DNA of 64,000 nucleotides from Ceratotherium simum simum (Eukaryota; Chordata; Mammalia; Perissodactyla; Rhinocerotidae): positions 18,318,633-18,382,632 of the forward strand of contig NW_004454163.1 in NCBI RefSeq assembly GCF_000283155.1. Direction: 5' to 3'. Each line of letters opens with the position of its first letter. Positions within the stretch are counted from its first letter, which is position 1. Positions 9,871 through 20,910 of this stretch are shown in pieces. The translations under genes were made by a program, and so were the position numbers. The notes under the pieces were generated by a model that searched no databases, was not told where the DNA came from, and worked only from the letters and a program-made list of their open reading frames with translations.

Positions 9871-10689
9871 TAAGATCCTTGTGATAGACTCGATCCCTTG
9901 CTCTTGCCTTAATCAGGAAGTATGTTGCCCCTCAACTTCCTGAGGCCGCACACATGATGAAAGTCCTCACCCACCACCTGCAGGGCTGAACCTCTTCTGC
10001 TTCCTCCTGTACCCTATCACCTCCTGCCACAAGGCCTCACAGGGTCAGCCTTCCCAGGTCCCCAGTCAGGTCTAAAATGCACGGACCAACTGCCCCACTG
10101 AGAGGTGGGGGTCTGAGTAGCCCAGGGCTTGTATACTAGGGTCCAGGGTACTGAGGGACACAGCTAGCCCCAGGCACCTGTGGAGCTGCCAGCTCCCTAG
10201 CCAGCCCCCTCCAGGCAGAGCCAGTTCCCTGACTATCTTTTCTGGGATCCCCAGAGCTCAATTCCCCTTGGCTCCTCATACAGAAAGAAGCCAAGTCCTG
10301 GCCCTGCCTGGTGCCTGTGGCTGATCCATTTCCTAGAGCCGGGCTCAGCTTTCTGGATTCCTTCATCTTATTCTTTCTGCCTGATTTAGAACAAGGCCAC
10401 CCAGAAATCCTAAGACTCTGCCCCTCCTCACCCCTTGGCTTGACCCTGTGGACCCTGACGTTGGCCTGCACCAGAATGGAATTTGCCACACCCCCTTGGG
10501 CCTCATGCCCCAGGCCATTGGCCCTCTCCCTCTGCCCTGGTCAGTTTCCCAAGGCCCCAAGCTATTTTTGCTCCTGCCCCAGCCTGCCGTTTTCCCTGCA
10601 GTGGAAGTTGCCAGAGTGGTACCCTGTATGACACACACAGTGAAGACCAGATGACCAACGGAAACAGGCCCTCCATCGATCAGAGCTCA
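9871..10689. other. Unique GC-rich DNA, no gene seen
   Basis: Overlapping frames of 68-132 codons are seen on both strands. They have no domain and low-complexity Pro/Ser/Leu content. No repeat was identified. Confidence 0.5.
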
Positions 10690-10900
10690 TCTTTGGGGTC
10701 TCCAGTTCCACTGGCCGCCTGTCCTTCCAGCCTCAGGGCTCTTCCTTCTAGGCTCTGGGGACCTGCTCAATGCTTCCAGCCTTGGCTGACTTCCTCGGAT
10801 CAACTGCTAGACCCAGGGTGTCTGCCAGCCCTCTCCTGTGCTCTCCAGACCCTACTCATGACCTTCCCCAGACACCCTTGACCATCTGCTACTTGCCTCG
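10690..10900 (+). mobile_element. Possible L2 fragment
   Basis: CTCTCCAGACCCTACTCATG and neighbouring pyrimidine-rich sequence resemble the middle of the L2 3' region. It is strongly diverged, and unique DNA is an alternative. Confidence 0.3.
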
Positions 10901-12699
10901 GCATCCTTGGATGGAAGGAGCAAACCACAAAAGGAGGGAACCACCCTTTTCCTTTTTTCACAAGAAATACCCACCCATCTCCTCACCCTGTCATTTTAGA
11001 AATCAGAACCAATCTGGAAGGCTTCCCAACCAGTGAGGTCTCCAGGTCCATCCTTCAGGTACCACTGATACATGATAGCGCTCCTGCACCCCTCACTGCC
11101 TCTGTTTCCCCACTGGCATCAGCTCCCTGCTTCCCAAGGGAGCTGGTGGGGACTAACGACTTCTTGGTTTGTTACTCTGAGTTGCTCAAACAGAGGTGCT
11201 GCATCCGTAACAGCATCAGGCCTTCCCATAAGGCAGAGGAAGTGAACCCACCTGATGCTAAATCTTCCGGTGCCTGGATCCCGCAAGCACGGGGCAGAAA
11301 CTAATAACTATAAAGCATCCATCTATCATCTTATCAGGCCTTACTGTGCGTTGTTTGCATAGTTATCTTCCCAAGGGTTGACATTTTATGTCTCCTGCAG
11401 GCTGATGTATTCTCCCACCTGCCATATCATTCAGAAAGGATAGACGAGCCTCAGGTTCATTACCTGTCATTACACCGTGTACATGTCGCTGGGGGCCGAA
11501 GCATCGATTCTTCTTGAGTCTCCCTGGTGGTACAGCCCCCTGACTTGGAGGCTCCAGGTCCGACGGGCTGTGGATTACGCTCACTCCTCAGGCCTTGGGT
11601 AGGCTCCACGCCATCCCTTATTGCTTTCCTGGCTGGCCCACTCCTTAGGGGTGGTAAGGCCTTCTGAGCTCCCAGCTGCTTCAGAGGGGACCTGCAGGAA
11701 GGAGAGAGGCCCCTGTCAACCACCAGGGCCAGAAACACATGTCCAAGTTTTAATTGTTCTAGAACTTTCCAGCCATCCTCTTATTGCCCTTTATTATTAG
11801 GTCTTACAATTCCTGGTGGCTATACAGACTCTAACTCAGCTGGACTCTTTGCTACCAATGTCTAGCCCACCAACCCTATCCCCAGGCCTCAGTGTGTATG
11901 CACACACACGTACACACCCCTTCATTCCTGTCTTCTTACCTCTGCATATTTCATTTTATCCATCTGAAAGACCTGCCTTCCATCACGCATCCTGTCCCCC
12001 CATTCAGAGTTTAGCTAATACCCACCAACAGAACCTCATTGCCCCAGGAAAGAGGAAGAAGCTGGGTGTTCTCCCTCTACCAATGAGACCACAAAGAACA
12101 AGGTCATGTCTTCTGGGGACATTCCTCAATTCTTATAGCCCAGGTCCCTAGGACAAGGCTTCTGGGGTGCTGTGGTTTGGGGGCCCCAGGAAGGCCACCC
12201 ACCTGTGGCTGATGATAAGCCTCCTTTCACAGCCCTTCACTCAGAGCGAGAGACTAGAGTGGAGATGCAAACCTCACTGGGTGAGGGACACAGACACTGG
12301 CTCCACTGTGTGACCACACTTCATAGCCAAGACCACGCCTCACATTCTGGGGTGCCGAGGGCAGGTGGTAAGGGGTTCCAGCTAGAAGCAGCCCTGCTCC
12401 AGTGTGAAGATCTGCCCAACTCTGGAGACTGGGTCCACACTGGCTGCAGCCCTGCACTTCTGACCAGGCATGGCCTCCAGCTCCTGAGGGTGGAGGGGGA
12501 GGGCTCCCACTGCTCTGACCCTGAGCTCCACCCCAACCCTGGGCTCCTCTGGCCTCAGTGGACCCACTGCTGAGAAGGGGCTGCGGCAGGTGGAGAGTGT
12601 CTGCCAGCGCACCCAACACTGCAGGTAAAGGGAACCACCATGGACAGGGATGAGGGTGGCAAAGGAAGGCAGGACCGTGAAGCCCCATGGATTTTGTTA
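10901..12699. other. Unique GC-rich DNA, no gene seen
   Basis: Open frames up to 149 codons (12254-12703 minus) compete with 133-codon plus-strand and 71/76-codon minus-strand frames over the same bases. This is the mark of GC-rich noncoding DNA with few stop codons. No splice-bounded conserved exon or repeat could be recognised. Confidence 0.5.
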
Positions 12700-12910
12700 G
12701 CATGATGATGACAATGTCTTACAACACGCGTAATGATTTATACCCTGCAAGCTGATTTGCATCCACTGGACCCATTTGGTTTAATGATAGCCACGTAAAG
12801 GGGTATTTTAAAGATGAGCAAACAGAAGCACAGAAAGGTTGAGAATCTCAATAAGGGTCACACAGTAAGTTAGTGAAAGAGTCAAGAGTGGAATTCCTGG
12901 CTCCCAATTA
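12700..12910 (-). repeat. MIR SINE, near full length
   Basis: TTTAAAGATGAGCAAACAGA, then AGCACAGAAAGGTTGAGAAT and GGGTCACACAGTAAGTTAGT are the MIR core in complement; the upstream 80 bases fit the MIR 3' part. Confidence 0.75.
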
Positions 12911-14399
12911 TCATTCTTTCCAGCAAGTTCCCTGGCACTAGGTTAATTTCATGTCACTTCAGGGGGGTGGCAGGTCAATAGGAATGGGAAGGGGGGTAAC
13001 AGCGGCATGCTTGGCATGCTGGGGGGGGATGGAAGAAGAGAACAATCATGTCTTTGGTGTCTTCCCTGATAGCAGGGTCCAGGAGGAGAGAGCACAGAGA
13101 GAACAGGGTGATAAATAGGGAAGACAGGAATGTGGAGGCTGCTAGCTAATAGGACCAGCTTGGGCAGAGGAAATTGGCTGTGATAAATAGCCACAGCTTC
13201 CGGGGGGCTGTGCCGACCTTGAGCCTCCGGGCGACCTGGCTCTCTACAGCTCTGGCCTCCAAGGCATTTCTGGACAAGGGGCACTGGGGGTTGGAAGCCC
13301 CTTTGAAAGAACAAAGTAATTATTATTACCTTCCAAAAGTGTATATACATTTCAGTGCTATTTTCTATATGTGATATATTCCTAAATAATAAAAGTTAAA
13401 AAAACTAAACCCCACAAAGTTCCACCCCTAGGAAGAAAGATCTCCGCTGCTCCTGGACAATGGGATTCTCTTCCTGATTCCAAAGCTGCTCAGCTTCTAT
13501 TGACGTGGAGGAATCACAACCTAGGAAATTCCTACTTGGCAATAGAAGGCAGGGCCAAGCTCCTTCCAGAACAAGCAGCACAGGCCAAAGGCCTGGAAAC
13601 CCAGGAGAGGTCGCACATCCATGGAGTTAGGCAGGAAAACGACCCAAACACCAAGAGCAGCCGCGCAGCTCAGCGCAGACCCACACGCCCACCTCCGGTC
13701 AACAGCGGACTAGACCTCAAAACATCAGGCTATGGGAAGAACAGAAAGTCATCTCCTTGGCATTAGTGCTTTGTCTCAGGCAGCCAGTGGGTCCTCGTTC
13801 TACCTTGGAGCTCTGTGAGCCCTACTATGCACACTGGATGCCACGGAGGAAGAAGCTGCACCCTTTAGAAGCCAGCCACCTGCCCATCCTGCTGGCTGCA
13901 GTCACCTGGCGGCTGCAGCTCCAGAACAGCTACAGCACATCAGTTTTCGCTGGGGGTGAGGAGGGTGGGGCCAGGAGCCCTTTCGAGCCCTCCTGCAAGG
14001 TGGGGTTGAAACATATTCACAGCAGATGGTGCTGCCACCCTCACTCCAGGATTCTCATTCCTAATTATCTGTGCTGTCAGCAAAACAATTAACCCTCAAA
14101 GAAAAATTGCGCCGTCCACTCCCAACCACATGAAAAGGCAATTTTTCCCAAGGACGAGGGACACTTAGGGCAGCGGCAGAGGGAAAGTAGGGCAGCCTTG
14201 CGTTCAGTTCCGGATCTCACTCACTCCGGGCGATTTCGCCATCCTCTGACCTCTGCGGTCTGCCGCAGGCATTGCACCGGCGGCCCCTCCTGCCTCTGAG
14301 CCTGCGTGTCCTTCTCCATAGAAAGACAGGGTGAATGTGATCCCTCGGGTCCCCTTCAGTCCCACAGTGCTACCATTCTACAAGCCCGGTTCTCTTCCT
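12911..14399. other. Unique DNA, no gene seen
   Basis: Includes several G-runs near 12960-13030, a small CpG-containing cluster at about 14180-14300, and frames of 88-133 codons without domains. The CpG cluster is too short and weak to call a CpG island. Confidence 0.45.
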
Positions 14400-14570
14400 C
14401 TGAATTTCAAGTTCCTTTGGAGCAGAGACTGAGTTTCCATCTGTTTCTTCATTTATTGGCTCACTTGATTATTCATCTGTTCATTCATTCATTCATTCAT
14501 TCATTCAGTGATTGCATATTTACCGTGTTGCTCCCAAGAGATACAAAGAAAATATCTATTCAGCGCTTCT
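14400..14570 (-). mobile_element. L2 LINE tail, antisense, with (TTCA)n
   Basis: A run of about seven TTCA units (14480-14507) is followed by GTGATTGCATATTTACCGTG, which reads as the complement of the L2 terminus with its expanded (TGAA)n tail. Confidence 0.6.
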
Positions 14571-14604
14571 AACCCCTGCTTGGAGCTTTCTTCTCCTGAG
14601 ATGT

Positions 14605-14653
14605 GGGGAGAGGAGGGAAGGACGGGGCAGGGAGAGGTGGGGGCTGCCAGGGG
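14605..14653 (+). other. G-quadruplex-forming motif
   Basis: Six G-runs of 3-5 bases are separated by loops of 2-6 bases (AGAGGA, AAGGAC, CA, AGAGGT, CTGCCA), satisfying the standard G3+N1-7 rule with runs to spare. Whether it folds in the cell is not shown. Confidence 0.6.
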
Positions 14654-14884
14654 CTTGAGGACTTGGCAGTGGCTTGGCATCAGGCTGTAGGAGGGAAGTC
14701 CTGTTGCTGCCTTTCGTTTCTCTCTGAAGATTCAGCTGTGGAAAGGCAGCCTCCCCTCCATAGAGCTGAATTTGACGAGCAAGCCTCTTTGGTCCCAAGG
14801 CCGGCCTGCAGAGGGGTGGTGATGTGAGGAGGGCAGAGAGTCCCCTACCCCATCACCATCAGCCGCTGTGGGGCTGGTGACAGC

Positions 14885-14945
14885 ACAGGGCCTGCGCTTC
14901 ACAGGTGCTCATTGAATATGTGAGGCATGAGTGAATGAAGCAGGA
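14885..14945 (+). mobile_element. L2 LINE 3' terminus fragment
   Basis: GCACAGGGCCTGCGCTTCAC, then AGGTGCTCATTGAATATGTG and GAGTGAATGAAG are a diverged copy of the L2 tail. Confidence 0.55.
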
Positions 14946-15899
14946 TGCCCTCCTTAAAGGAACTGTTTTAAAGGAAAGGAGAGTTTTTACAGGGCTAAGG
15001 CATGATGTCTGTTACCCAGGAGGCTACCGTTTAAGGCTAGGATCTGTTGGTCTAATTCATCCCTCATCATGCACTGTCATGGAAAAGAAAGCAGAGTGAG
15101 CAAGAAATTGTAGAATGTTCGCTGTTGGTGCTGCACGAGCCTTTAGGAATGACATCGTCCTGGGCCACGTTTGGCAGGTGCGATCTGGAGAGGTTGAGGG
15201 GCTGGGTGCTCACAGACAGAGAGATGGAGAATGATCCTGATGCAGGTGGCCCCACATCCAGGTCTCACTCTTGCCCCTCTCCACACTGCCTCCTAGGATC
15301 ACCTCTGAACAGACTGGAGAACTCACAAGGCAGAAAGGCAAGTCCAGATCTGGGCACCGTCCAGCCCCCCGTGGGGCTGTGAGCCCCCTACTCAGGCAGG
15401 GGCTGTGCTCTGGGTACCCAGGGAAGGAATGCAGAAAACAGATCAGGACTGGGAGGGGGGGACAGAGAGCTGGGACCCCTCCTCCACCACCATTTTGCCC
15501 AGTTCAAGCCTTGCAACATTTTTCTTCTCTCTCCCTGTCGCCCATCCAGCTACCAGCACTTGCCCTCACACAGTGCCCAGCAGCACAGGCTCAGATGCCA
15601 GCTCCTCGGCATAAAAGGAGTGTGTTTATATTCAAAGCGGGCTGTTGCCCACTCAGAACCTGCCCACTCGAAAGCAGCACATGTGACTGCACCCCCTGCC
15701 CAGAGCCCAAGCAGGACAGACGCCAACCTCTGGCTGGAGACATTTCTAAATATGAGCCTGGCACAAAGAGTCAGGTTCCCAGGCCTCCTCTGCCCTGGGA
15801 GACCCAGCCAGGATTTTCAAGGCTGCGGGAGGGAGAGGGCTGGGGGCAGGCAGGATCAGGAGGCAGCCAGCTGAGACAGCCATCAGCCCCCAGAAACAT
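14946..15899. other. Unique GC-rich DNA; longest open frame of the window
   Basis: Holds a 211-codon plus-strand frame (15271-15906) that overlaps 104- and 69-codon frames in other registers. The predicted peptide is Pro-, Ser- and Gln-rich, with no domain, signal peptide or membrane segment. I judge it a chance frame in GC-rich DNA. Confidence 0.45.
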
Positions 15900-16340
15900 C
15901 ACCTGAACCCCTCCCCGGCCTTCCAGCCTCGTTAGGGGAAGAGAAAGGATTATCCTGCACCCAGAAAGTCTAATCAATTGCCCGAAACCCTTGGCAGCGG
16001 GGACAGGAAAGCCACTGCCTGCTGAAATGTGCACGGATTAAAAATATACAAATGGAATATTTTTTCTTCCCCTCTCCTCAACCCCCTGAAGCCTGGGATG
16101 CTTGTTAAAAATAGCCTTGCTGTGGCATGGATCCTACTAAACCCAACGGCTGGCAGGAAAATGAAGGAGCCAGTGGAGACAGCACTAAGTGGTTACCCAG
16201 GGGAGTGGGCTGGGGAGGGGCTGCTTTCAAGTGCTTCCGGACACACTTCTACACTGTTTGGATTTTTAACAACAAGCAGATATTATTTTCACTAGTTTGT
16301 TTTTTCAAATGGAGGTTCATCCATTGCAACCTCCAGCCTA
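15900..16340. promoter_or_regulatory. Candidate conserved noncoding element
   Basis: This non-repeat stretch has balanced composition. It contains an exact MEF2-type site TTAAAAATAG (16105-16114), an AT block GGATTAAAAATATA (about 16035), and a GATA/homeodomain-like AAGGATTATCC near 15945. Function is inferred from motifs only. Confidence 0.3.
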
Positions 16341-16464
16341 AGCTTCAGGCTGAACTTGTACTGACCTAGCAATCCAACAGCCCAGTGCTGGCTGGCCTGG
16401 TGGTGCACTGACCCTCACCACCCAGGGCACCAGGTACAAATACAGCCCAGGGTCATGAATGGAG

Positions 16465-16605
16465 CACCGAATCCAGACTCAGTCTCAGATCTGTAACTAG
16501 CCGGCTCTGTGACCTCAGACAAGTCACTTGAGCTCTCTGGACTTCAGTTTCCTTAACTGTAAAATGAGGCAATTGGATTAAATGCTAAACCAGGTAGCTT
16601 CTAGT
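16465..16605 (+). repeat. MIR SINE
   Basis: CTCTGTGACCTCAGACAAGT, then CACTTGAGCTCTCTGGACTT and TTCCTTAACTGTAAAATGAG are the MIR core in forward orientation. Confidence 0.85.
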
Positions 16606-16794
16606 CCAAGCATTTCACAGTTTTAAGGATTGAAGGAAAACATCTGAGACTTGCCCTGTATTTCTCCCCACCATGAACAGGCAAGAGGAATGTATCCCTG
16701 GGCAGAGTGGGGTTTTAAAATCAGGAGGCAGGTAGGAAGGAGAGAAGCTGTTCTGGGAGCAGAGACTGACTCCACACCTTGCTGATGAAGTGTG

Positions 16795-17010
16795 CAAGGT
16801 GGAAAGAGCATCACTTCGGGACCCAAGATGTCCTGGGTTCAAATCCTGACTTCAGCTGTTTAGTATCTATGTGAATTTGGGTAATTGCTTATAACTAGTG
16901 CAAATCAACTTCCTCATCTGTAACATGGGGCAAGAATAGCCAAAGGCTGTTGCGACTATTAAATATAATAAAGTGAAAAAGTACCCGGCTCACTGTAGGA
17001 GCTTAACATC
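16795..17010 (+). repeat. MIR SINE
   Basis: GGGTTCAAATCCTGACTTCA (the tRNA-like B-box region), then ACTTCCTCATCTGTAACATG and a 3' part ending TAGGAGCTTAAC. It is near full length. Confidence 0.85.
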
Positions 17011-17054
17011 CTTTTCTTCTTCTCTTCCTCCTGTCGCTTACCCTGGACTGCATT

Positions 17055-17195
17055 GCAGGGTGGCTAAGAGCGCAGGCTCTGCCATCCGGTTTGCAGCCCA
17101 GCTCCACCACCTAGCAGCTTGTGACCGTGGGCAAGCCACTTAATTTCTCTGGGCCTCAGCTTCTCCATCTATAGAATGGGAGTGCGTTGGGGCTG
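17055..17195 (+). repeat. MIR SINE
   Basis: GTGGCTAAGAGCGCAGGCTC, then TGTGACCGTGGGCAAGCCAC and GGGCCTCAGCTTCTCCATCT form a clear MIR 5' half and core. It is the third plus-strand MIR within 750 bases. Confidence 0.9.
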
Positions 17196-17492
17196 GTGGT
17201 ATGCTGCTCCAGCCCACACTCCTGCCCCTTCTAGCCAACTGGGTCCTCAGTTTGCAATCTAACATCCTCCATGGATTTGGCTTTCAGAACTCCCTTCACA
17301 AGCCTCCCCCTCCCCCAGCCTCTCTAAGGTTCCCGGCCCACAGCTGCCCAGCACCTGTGGTTGTCCCGCTGGCCTGGCCCTTCCCCCTATTCACTCCCTG
17401 CCCCCTCTCCATTTGGTCTCCACTCAGCAGGTGTGCACCTGGCCGGGAGTGTGGATTCCATCCTGGAGCCATGAAGAATGTGTGCTTCAGAT

Positions 17493-17678
17493 CAGTGCTT
17501 CCCAAGCTTTAATGTGCTTATGAATCACCTGGGGATCTTGTCAAAATATAGACACAGACTCTGATTCAGTAGGTCCTGGGGGGGGGGGGTGGCTCTAAGA
17601 TTCTGCATTTCCAACAAGCTCCCAGGGGATGCTCATGCCGCTGCTGGTCCAGGACCACCCTTTGATTAGCAAGGCTGT
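17493..17678 (+). mobile_element. MER5A hAT-Charlie element
   Basis: The sequence runs from CAGTGCTTCCCAAGCTTTAA through GACTCTGATTCAGTAGGTCC to GCTGCTGGTCCAGGACCACC, the known MER5A layout. It is nonautonomous. A 12-base G run at 17578-17589 has expanded in the usual 'CTGGGGTGGGGC' position. Confidence 0.85.
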
Positions 17679-17799
17679 AGAGTGGAGGAAACCCTGGCGT
17701 GTATGTGCGTGTAGGGGTACAGGAACAGGGACAAGGCAGGCCATTATCCAAATCAGAAAAGCAGTAGAATTTTGACCAAGATGGCATGATAGAGACCGA

Positions 17800-18130
17800 G
17801 TGTGGATGGCAGAGACACTAATGAGGAAAAGTGGGAGAATGTTTTATGAAATTATGTGACATTACCCAACCTATAAAAATAATGCTTATTGAGATAATGC
17901 AGCAACACAGAAAGATGCTTACGAGATATTAACTGCAAAAGCAGACTACCAAATATACGCACACTAGGTCTTCAACTCCGCCAAATGCACATGTAAGAAA
18001 ACTGATGGTAAGGCTACAGCTCAAGACCACGAAGGCTGTGTTATGGTGATGTAACCGGGCGCATTTTTATTTATTTGTCCTTTTCTAGATGTTTTTAATG
18101 AAGTTTTATCATTTTTGCAATTTAAACTTT
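17800..18130 (+). mobile_element. Old L1 3'-UTR fragment
   Basis: The order of poorly conserved AT-rich blocks ending in GTTTTTAATGAAGTTTTATC and TTTTTGCAATTTAAACTTTA resembles L1M 3' ends. It is heavily decayed. Confidence 0.4.
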
Positions 18131-18134
18131 ATCT

Positions 18135-18400
18135 TCTATATATTCTCCGATGCCTACTTCCCAAAATTGTCACTTACTCTGTGCTATTGAGGTTTGATGG
18201 ATTTTGAGCACAAATTGCCATTGCCGCAATGGCTGGAAAACGGTGCATTAAATCTTCTCAGTCAAACCCAAAAATAAAGCAACCCAGATTCTGTTTTTCC
18301 TCTAAGCCAAGGGTCCAGCGCTTCGGAAGGCTGGCGCTATCACCTCTCACTATAGCAACAAGGAGACCCTGGTAACCCCGAGCTTACGGTTATTAAGAGT
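18135..18400. promoter_or_regulatory. Candidate conserved noncoding element with inverted repeat
   Basis: This non-repeat stretch contains the perfect inverted repeat GCCATTGC-C-GCAATGGC at 18217-18233, whose centre ATTGCCGCAAT resembles a C/EBP palindrome with one extra base. It also has two direct RGYAAC half-sites of RFX X-box type (TAGCAAC near 18355, GGTAAC near 18371). No coding content is seen. Confidence 0.35.
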
Positions 18401-18985
18401 GAAAATAGGGAGTCTGTGGCTAGATGGTCAGCAAGAAGCTACTGCAGCTTTGCACTGGACAGGCTGGGTTTGGAGCCTTCTCGGCCTCTCTTGCAAGAAA
18501 TGGAAAGCAAAAATCAGACCCCAGGAGCTGGTTCCCACAAGATTACAAGGAGTGCTTGGCATTTTCTTGTTTCCCATTTCAGGGCCATAAGCTGCCCTTC
18601 AAACCCGTTCCTGACACGCCAGGAGGTGGGCTGTCATAGAATCAGAGTCCAAACTTTTGGGCCCGGGGATGCCTGCTGCTCACTCGCGTATTGGGCATGT
18701 CCACACCACTCCCAACGCCATGCCCCTAGGCTGCCCTGTGCACCTCTGGGCAGCTCTCCTGGCTTACCAGCACCCCCACACATTCATCTGGACCTCCATC
18801 CCATTCTGTGTAGGATCTCTTCAACTAGTCCTGAGGCAGATGTTTCAGGCCACCAAGCTCCCATCTAGGCCTTGGCTCTGACCTCTGGGAGGCTGGAGTG
18901 GGTCCCAGCCCCGGTCTGGCTGCTTCTGTCCGAGGTACAGCGTCTGAACCCAGGCCTGCTCCCCAGCCCCTGAATCCATTTTGCA
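18401..18985. other. Unique DNA, no gene seen
   Basis: A 150-codon plus-strand frame (18416-18868) overlaps two other plus frames of 63 and 71 codons. No domain was found. The last bases run into a MIR. Confidence 0.45.
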
Positions 18986-18989
18986 CTCT

Positions 18990-19130
18990 AGTGAACCAAG
19001 TTCGAGGACCAGTTCTGCCACCATCTGGCTGTGAAACCTTGGGCAAACCACTTCACATCTCTGAACTTCGATTATATCATCTATAAAAATTTTAAAATGG
19101 GTTTACGCGATCTCATGGTCTCTTTTGGTC
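18990..19130 (+). repeat. MIR SINE
   Basis: TTCTGCCACCATCTGGCTGT, then GAAACCTTGGGCAAACCACT and ATCATCTATAAAAATTTTAA are a MIR core in forward orientation. Confidence 0.8.
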
Positions 19131-19752
19131 CTAACCCTCCATGAGGCCGACAAGAATAACCACTTATCTAGCAATATGGATGAGATATTTCACATACTAG
19201 ACGACTAACCATGGCCCTTCAAGCAACAAAATGTGTTTCATTTTAACCCTGCTGCACGATGTATTTTTTTTAATATTTACATGCTTCTCTTCCTTTTTGG
19301 CAAAGGACATAAAACCTAACATTTGTTTGTGTACATCTCTCCCTAGCTTTGTTCCATAGAGCACTTGCAGTGCTGAGGTGCTGAACAGAATGTAACCCCA
19401 TCTTGAGGGCCCTTCAGCGTCTCTGTGAGGCTCTCTGCTGTGTCGGACGATGTGTCCCTGCCACGGGGCCTTCTCTCCTCTACCCTCCCCTTCCCACAGT
19501 ACAGCTCCCAGATGGCATGCTCCCTGATTGGGTATGCCTGCTTCAAGAAGATTCCCTGCTTCTGATGTGCAACTTGGAACCCTCCTGGGGCTCAGAGCAA
19601 GGGTCGGTGGAGGGGTGTTCTTAGGAATAAGGAGCCATAGCTTCAGCCATTCTCGCCGATGGTGGGCACTCTTCCCTCGTTTTGATGTCTATGTTCTGGA
19701 TGGAGAGGTGACGGCAGGCTAATCTCTGGAGAAGTGAAGTGTCTGTTTCCGA
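19131..19752. other. Unique DNA, no gene seen
   Basis: Short frames (61-73 codons) on both strands without domains. No repeat was recognised. Confidence 0.5.
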
Positions 19753-19926
19753 CCCCTCACCTGAACCGGCACTTGTTTCTGCTTCACTGGCTGGTCTTCC
19801 CAGAGTTTAGAGATCGTCAAAGCTGGTGACATGACCACAAGGGCCCGACCAGAAGGCAAGTTCAGATTTAGAATTTAACCCCAACTCTATACACCTCTGG
19901 TGTCACTCATTTCTCCAAACCCATCC
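19753..19926 (+). repeat. Unclassified direct repeat, copy A
   Basis: This stretch matches 20911-21065 in the same orientation. Shared blocks include TTTCTGCTT, TCTTCCCA, GACATGACCACA followed by (A/G)GGGCC(C/A)GACCAGAAGGC, TTAGAATT and a CTCTGGTG-type 3' part. Copy A carries about 11 extra bases after AGAAGGC. I do not recognise it as a known mobile-element family, so a local duplication or an uncatalogued repeat are both possible. Confidence 0.75.
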
Positions 19927-20910
19927 CTGAGTCTCAATATGCTCTTGCCTTGCTTCTTCGCATAAGAGATGCTACAGTTACCCAAATGAGGCTTTCTTTT
20001 CCCTGCTTCCCCCAGGAAGCCACCTAGGGGCACTACACCAGATGCAGGCTCATCCCCAGACCAGAAACATCTGGCAGAGCAATCTGCACCCCCCCCACCC
20101 CTCCTCTCCCTGGCAAAGCAGCATGAAGCCTCAACTCCCTCTGCCTCTGCCCGTGGCCCAGGTCAGAGCCAGCTCCACCAACAAGCTCTCACTGTCTCCT
20201 CTGCACATCGAGCTTCCGGCGGCCTCTTCTCCTCCCTGACCCAGTCAACTCTGCATTTACCACCAACCCTACCACGTCCCCCTGAACATGTGAACTTCCT
20301 GTTCCACACGTGACGGAGCCCACCACATCACTAATTCTCCGGAGGACACCAGCAGAGCGCCTGGAGGTTGCGGTCGGAAAAGAGCATTTCAGAGTTTTCA
20401 AGCTTAGAGGCTGGCAGTTCTGAAAGGTGGCCTTTATGGAAAGGCCAGGCTGCCAACTACAGGAGGGGGAAGCTTCGGGGAATAAAACAGTAGAGCCACT
20501 TTGAGACCAAGGTGGGAAATGGTTTGCAAAATGCTGAGGTCAGCAAGAAAAAGGGCAGGGAATCAGGGCAGAGGAGGACCAGGAGGTGGGTGCGGGATGC
20601 CCCTGGGAAAGGAGATGAGGTGATGGATAACTCGGGTGGAGAAAGCAGTTGAGGAGGCCTGGAGGGCATGTTAGTGTGATGGCGGATTTACCGGTCCTGT
20701 TTCACAAATGAACCAGACCCAAGATTCCACCCAGCGGGCTGTCGGGAAGGGGCCTCTACAAACCCACATCCCTGCTGGATCTGGCCCACGGAGCAGCATG
20801 GCAGCAAAGAAATGAGCCAAGACAGTCAAATAGCATGAACCATGCAAAATAACAACCACCACCAAGAGCCAGGCATTGCCCCTGAATAAGTCAAGTCAAT
20901 CATCACAGGC
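19927..20910. other. Unique DNA between the two direct-repeat copies
   Basis: No gene was recognised. There is a C-rich run at about 20088-20100 and a GA-rich stretch at 20460-20660. Open frames of 60-70 codons show no domains. Confidence 0.5.

Noticed and set aside
12254..12703. 149-codon minus-strand frame
   Set aside because: It competes with several long frames on both strands over the same bases, as expected where stop codons are rare.
14180..14300. CpG island or promoter
   Set aside because: Only about 120 bases with a handful of CpGs, and no transcription-start evidence.
14480..14507. (TTCA)n and the (CA)n tracts as a CRISPR-like array
   Set aside because: Simple microsatellites without spacers, in mammalian DNA.
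15271..15906. 211-codon open frame as a protein-coding gene
   Set aside because: GC-rich DNA with overlapping frames in other registers, no domain, no splice-bounded or promoter context; listed only as a low-interest observation.
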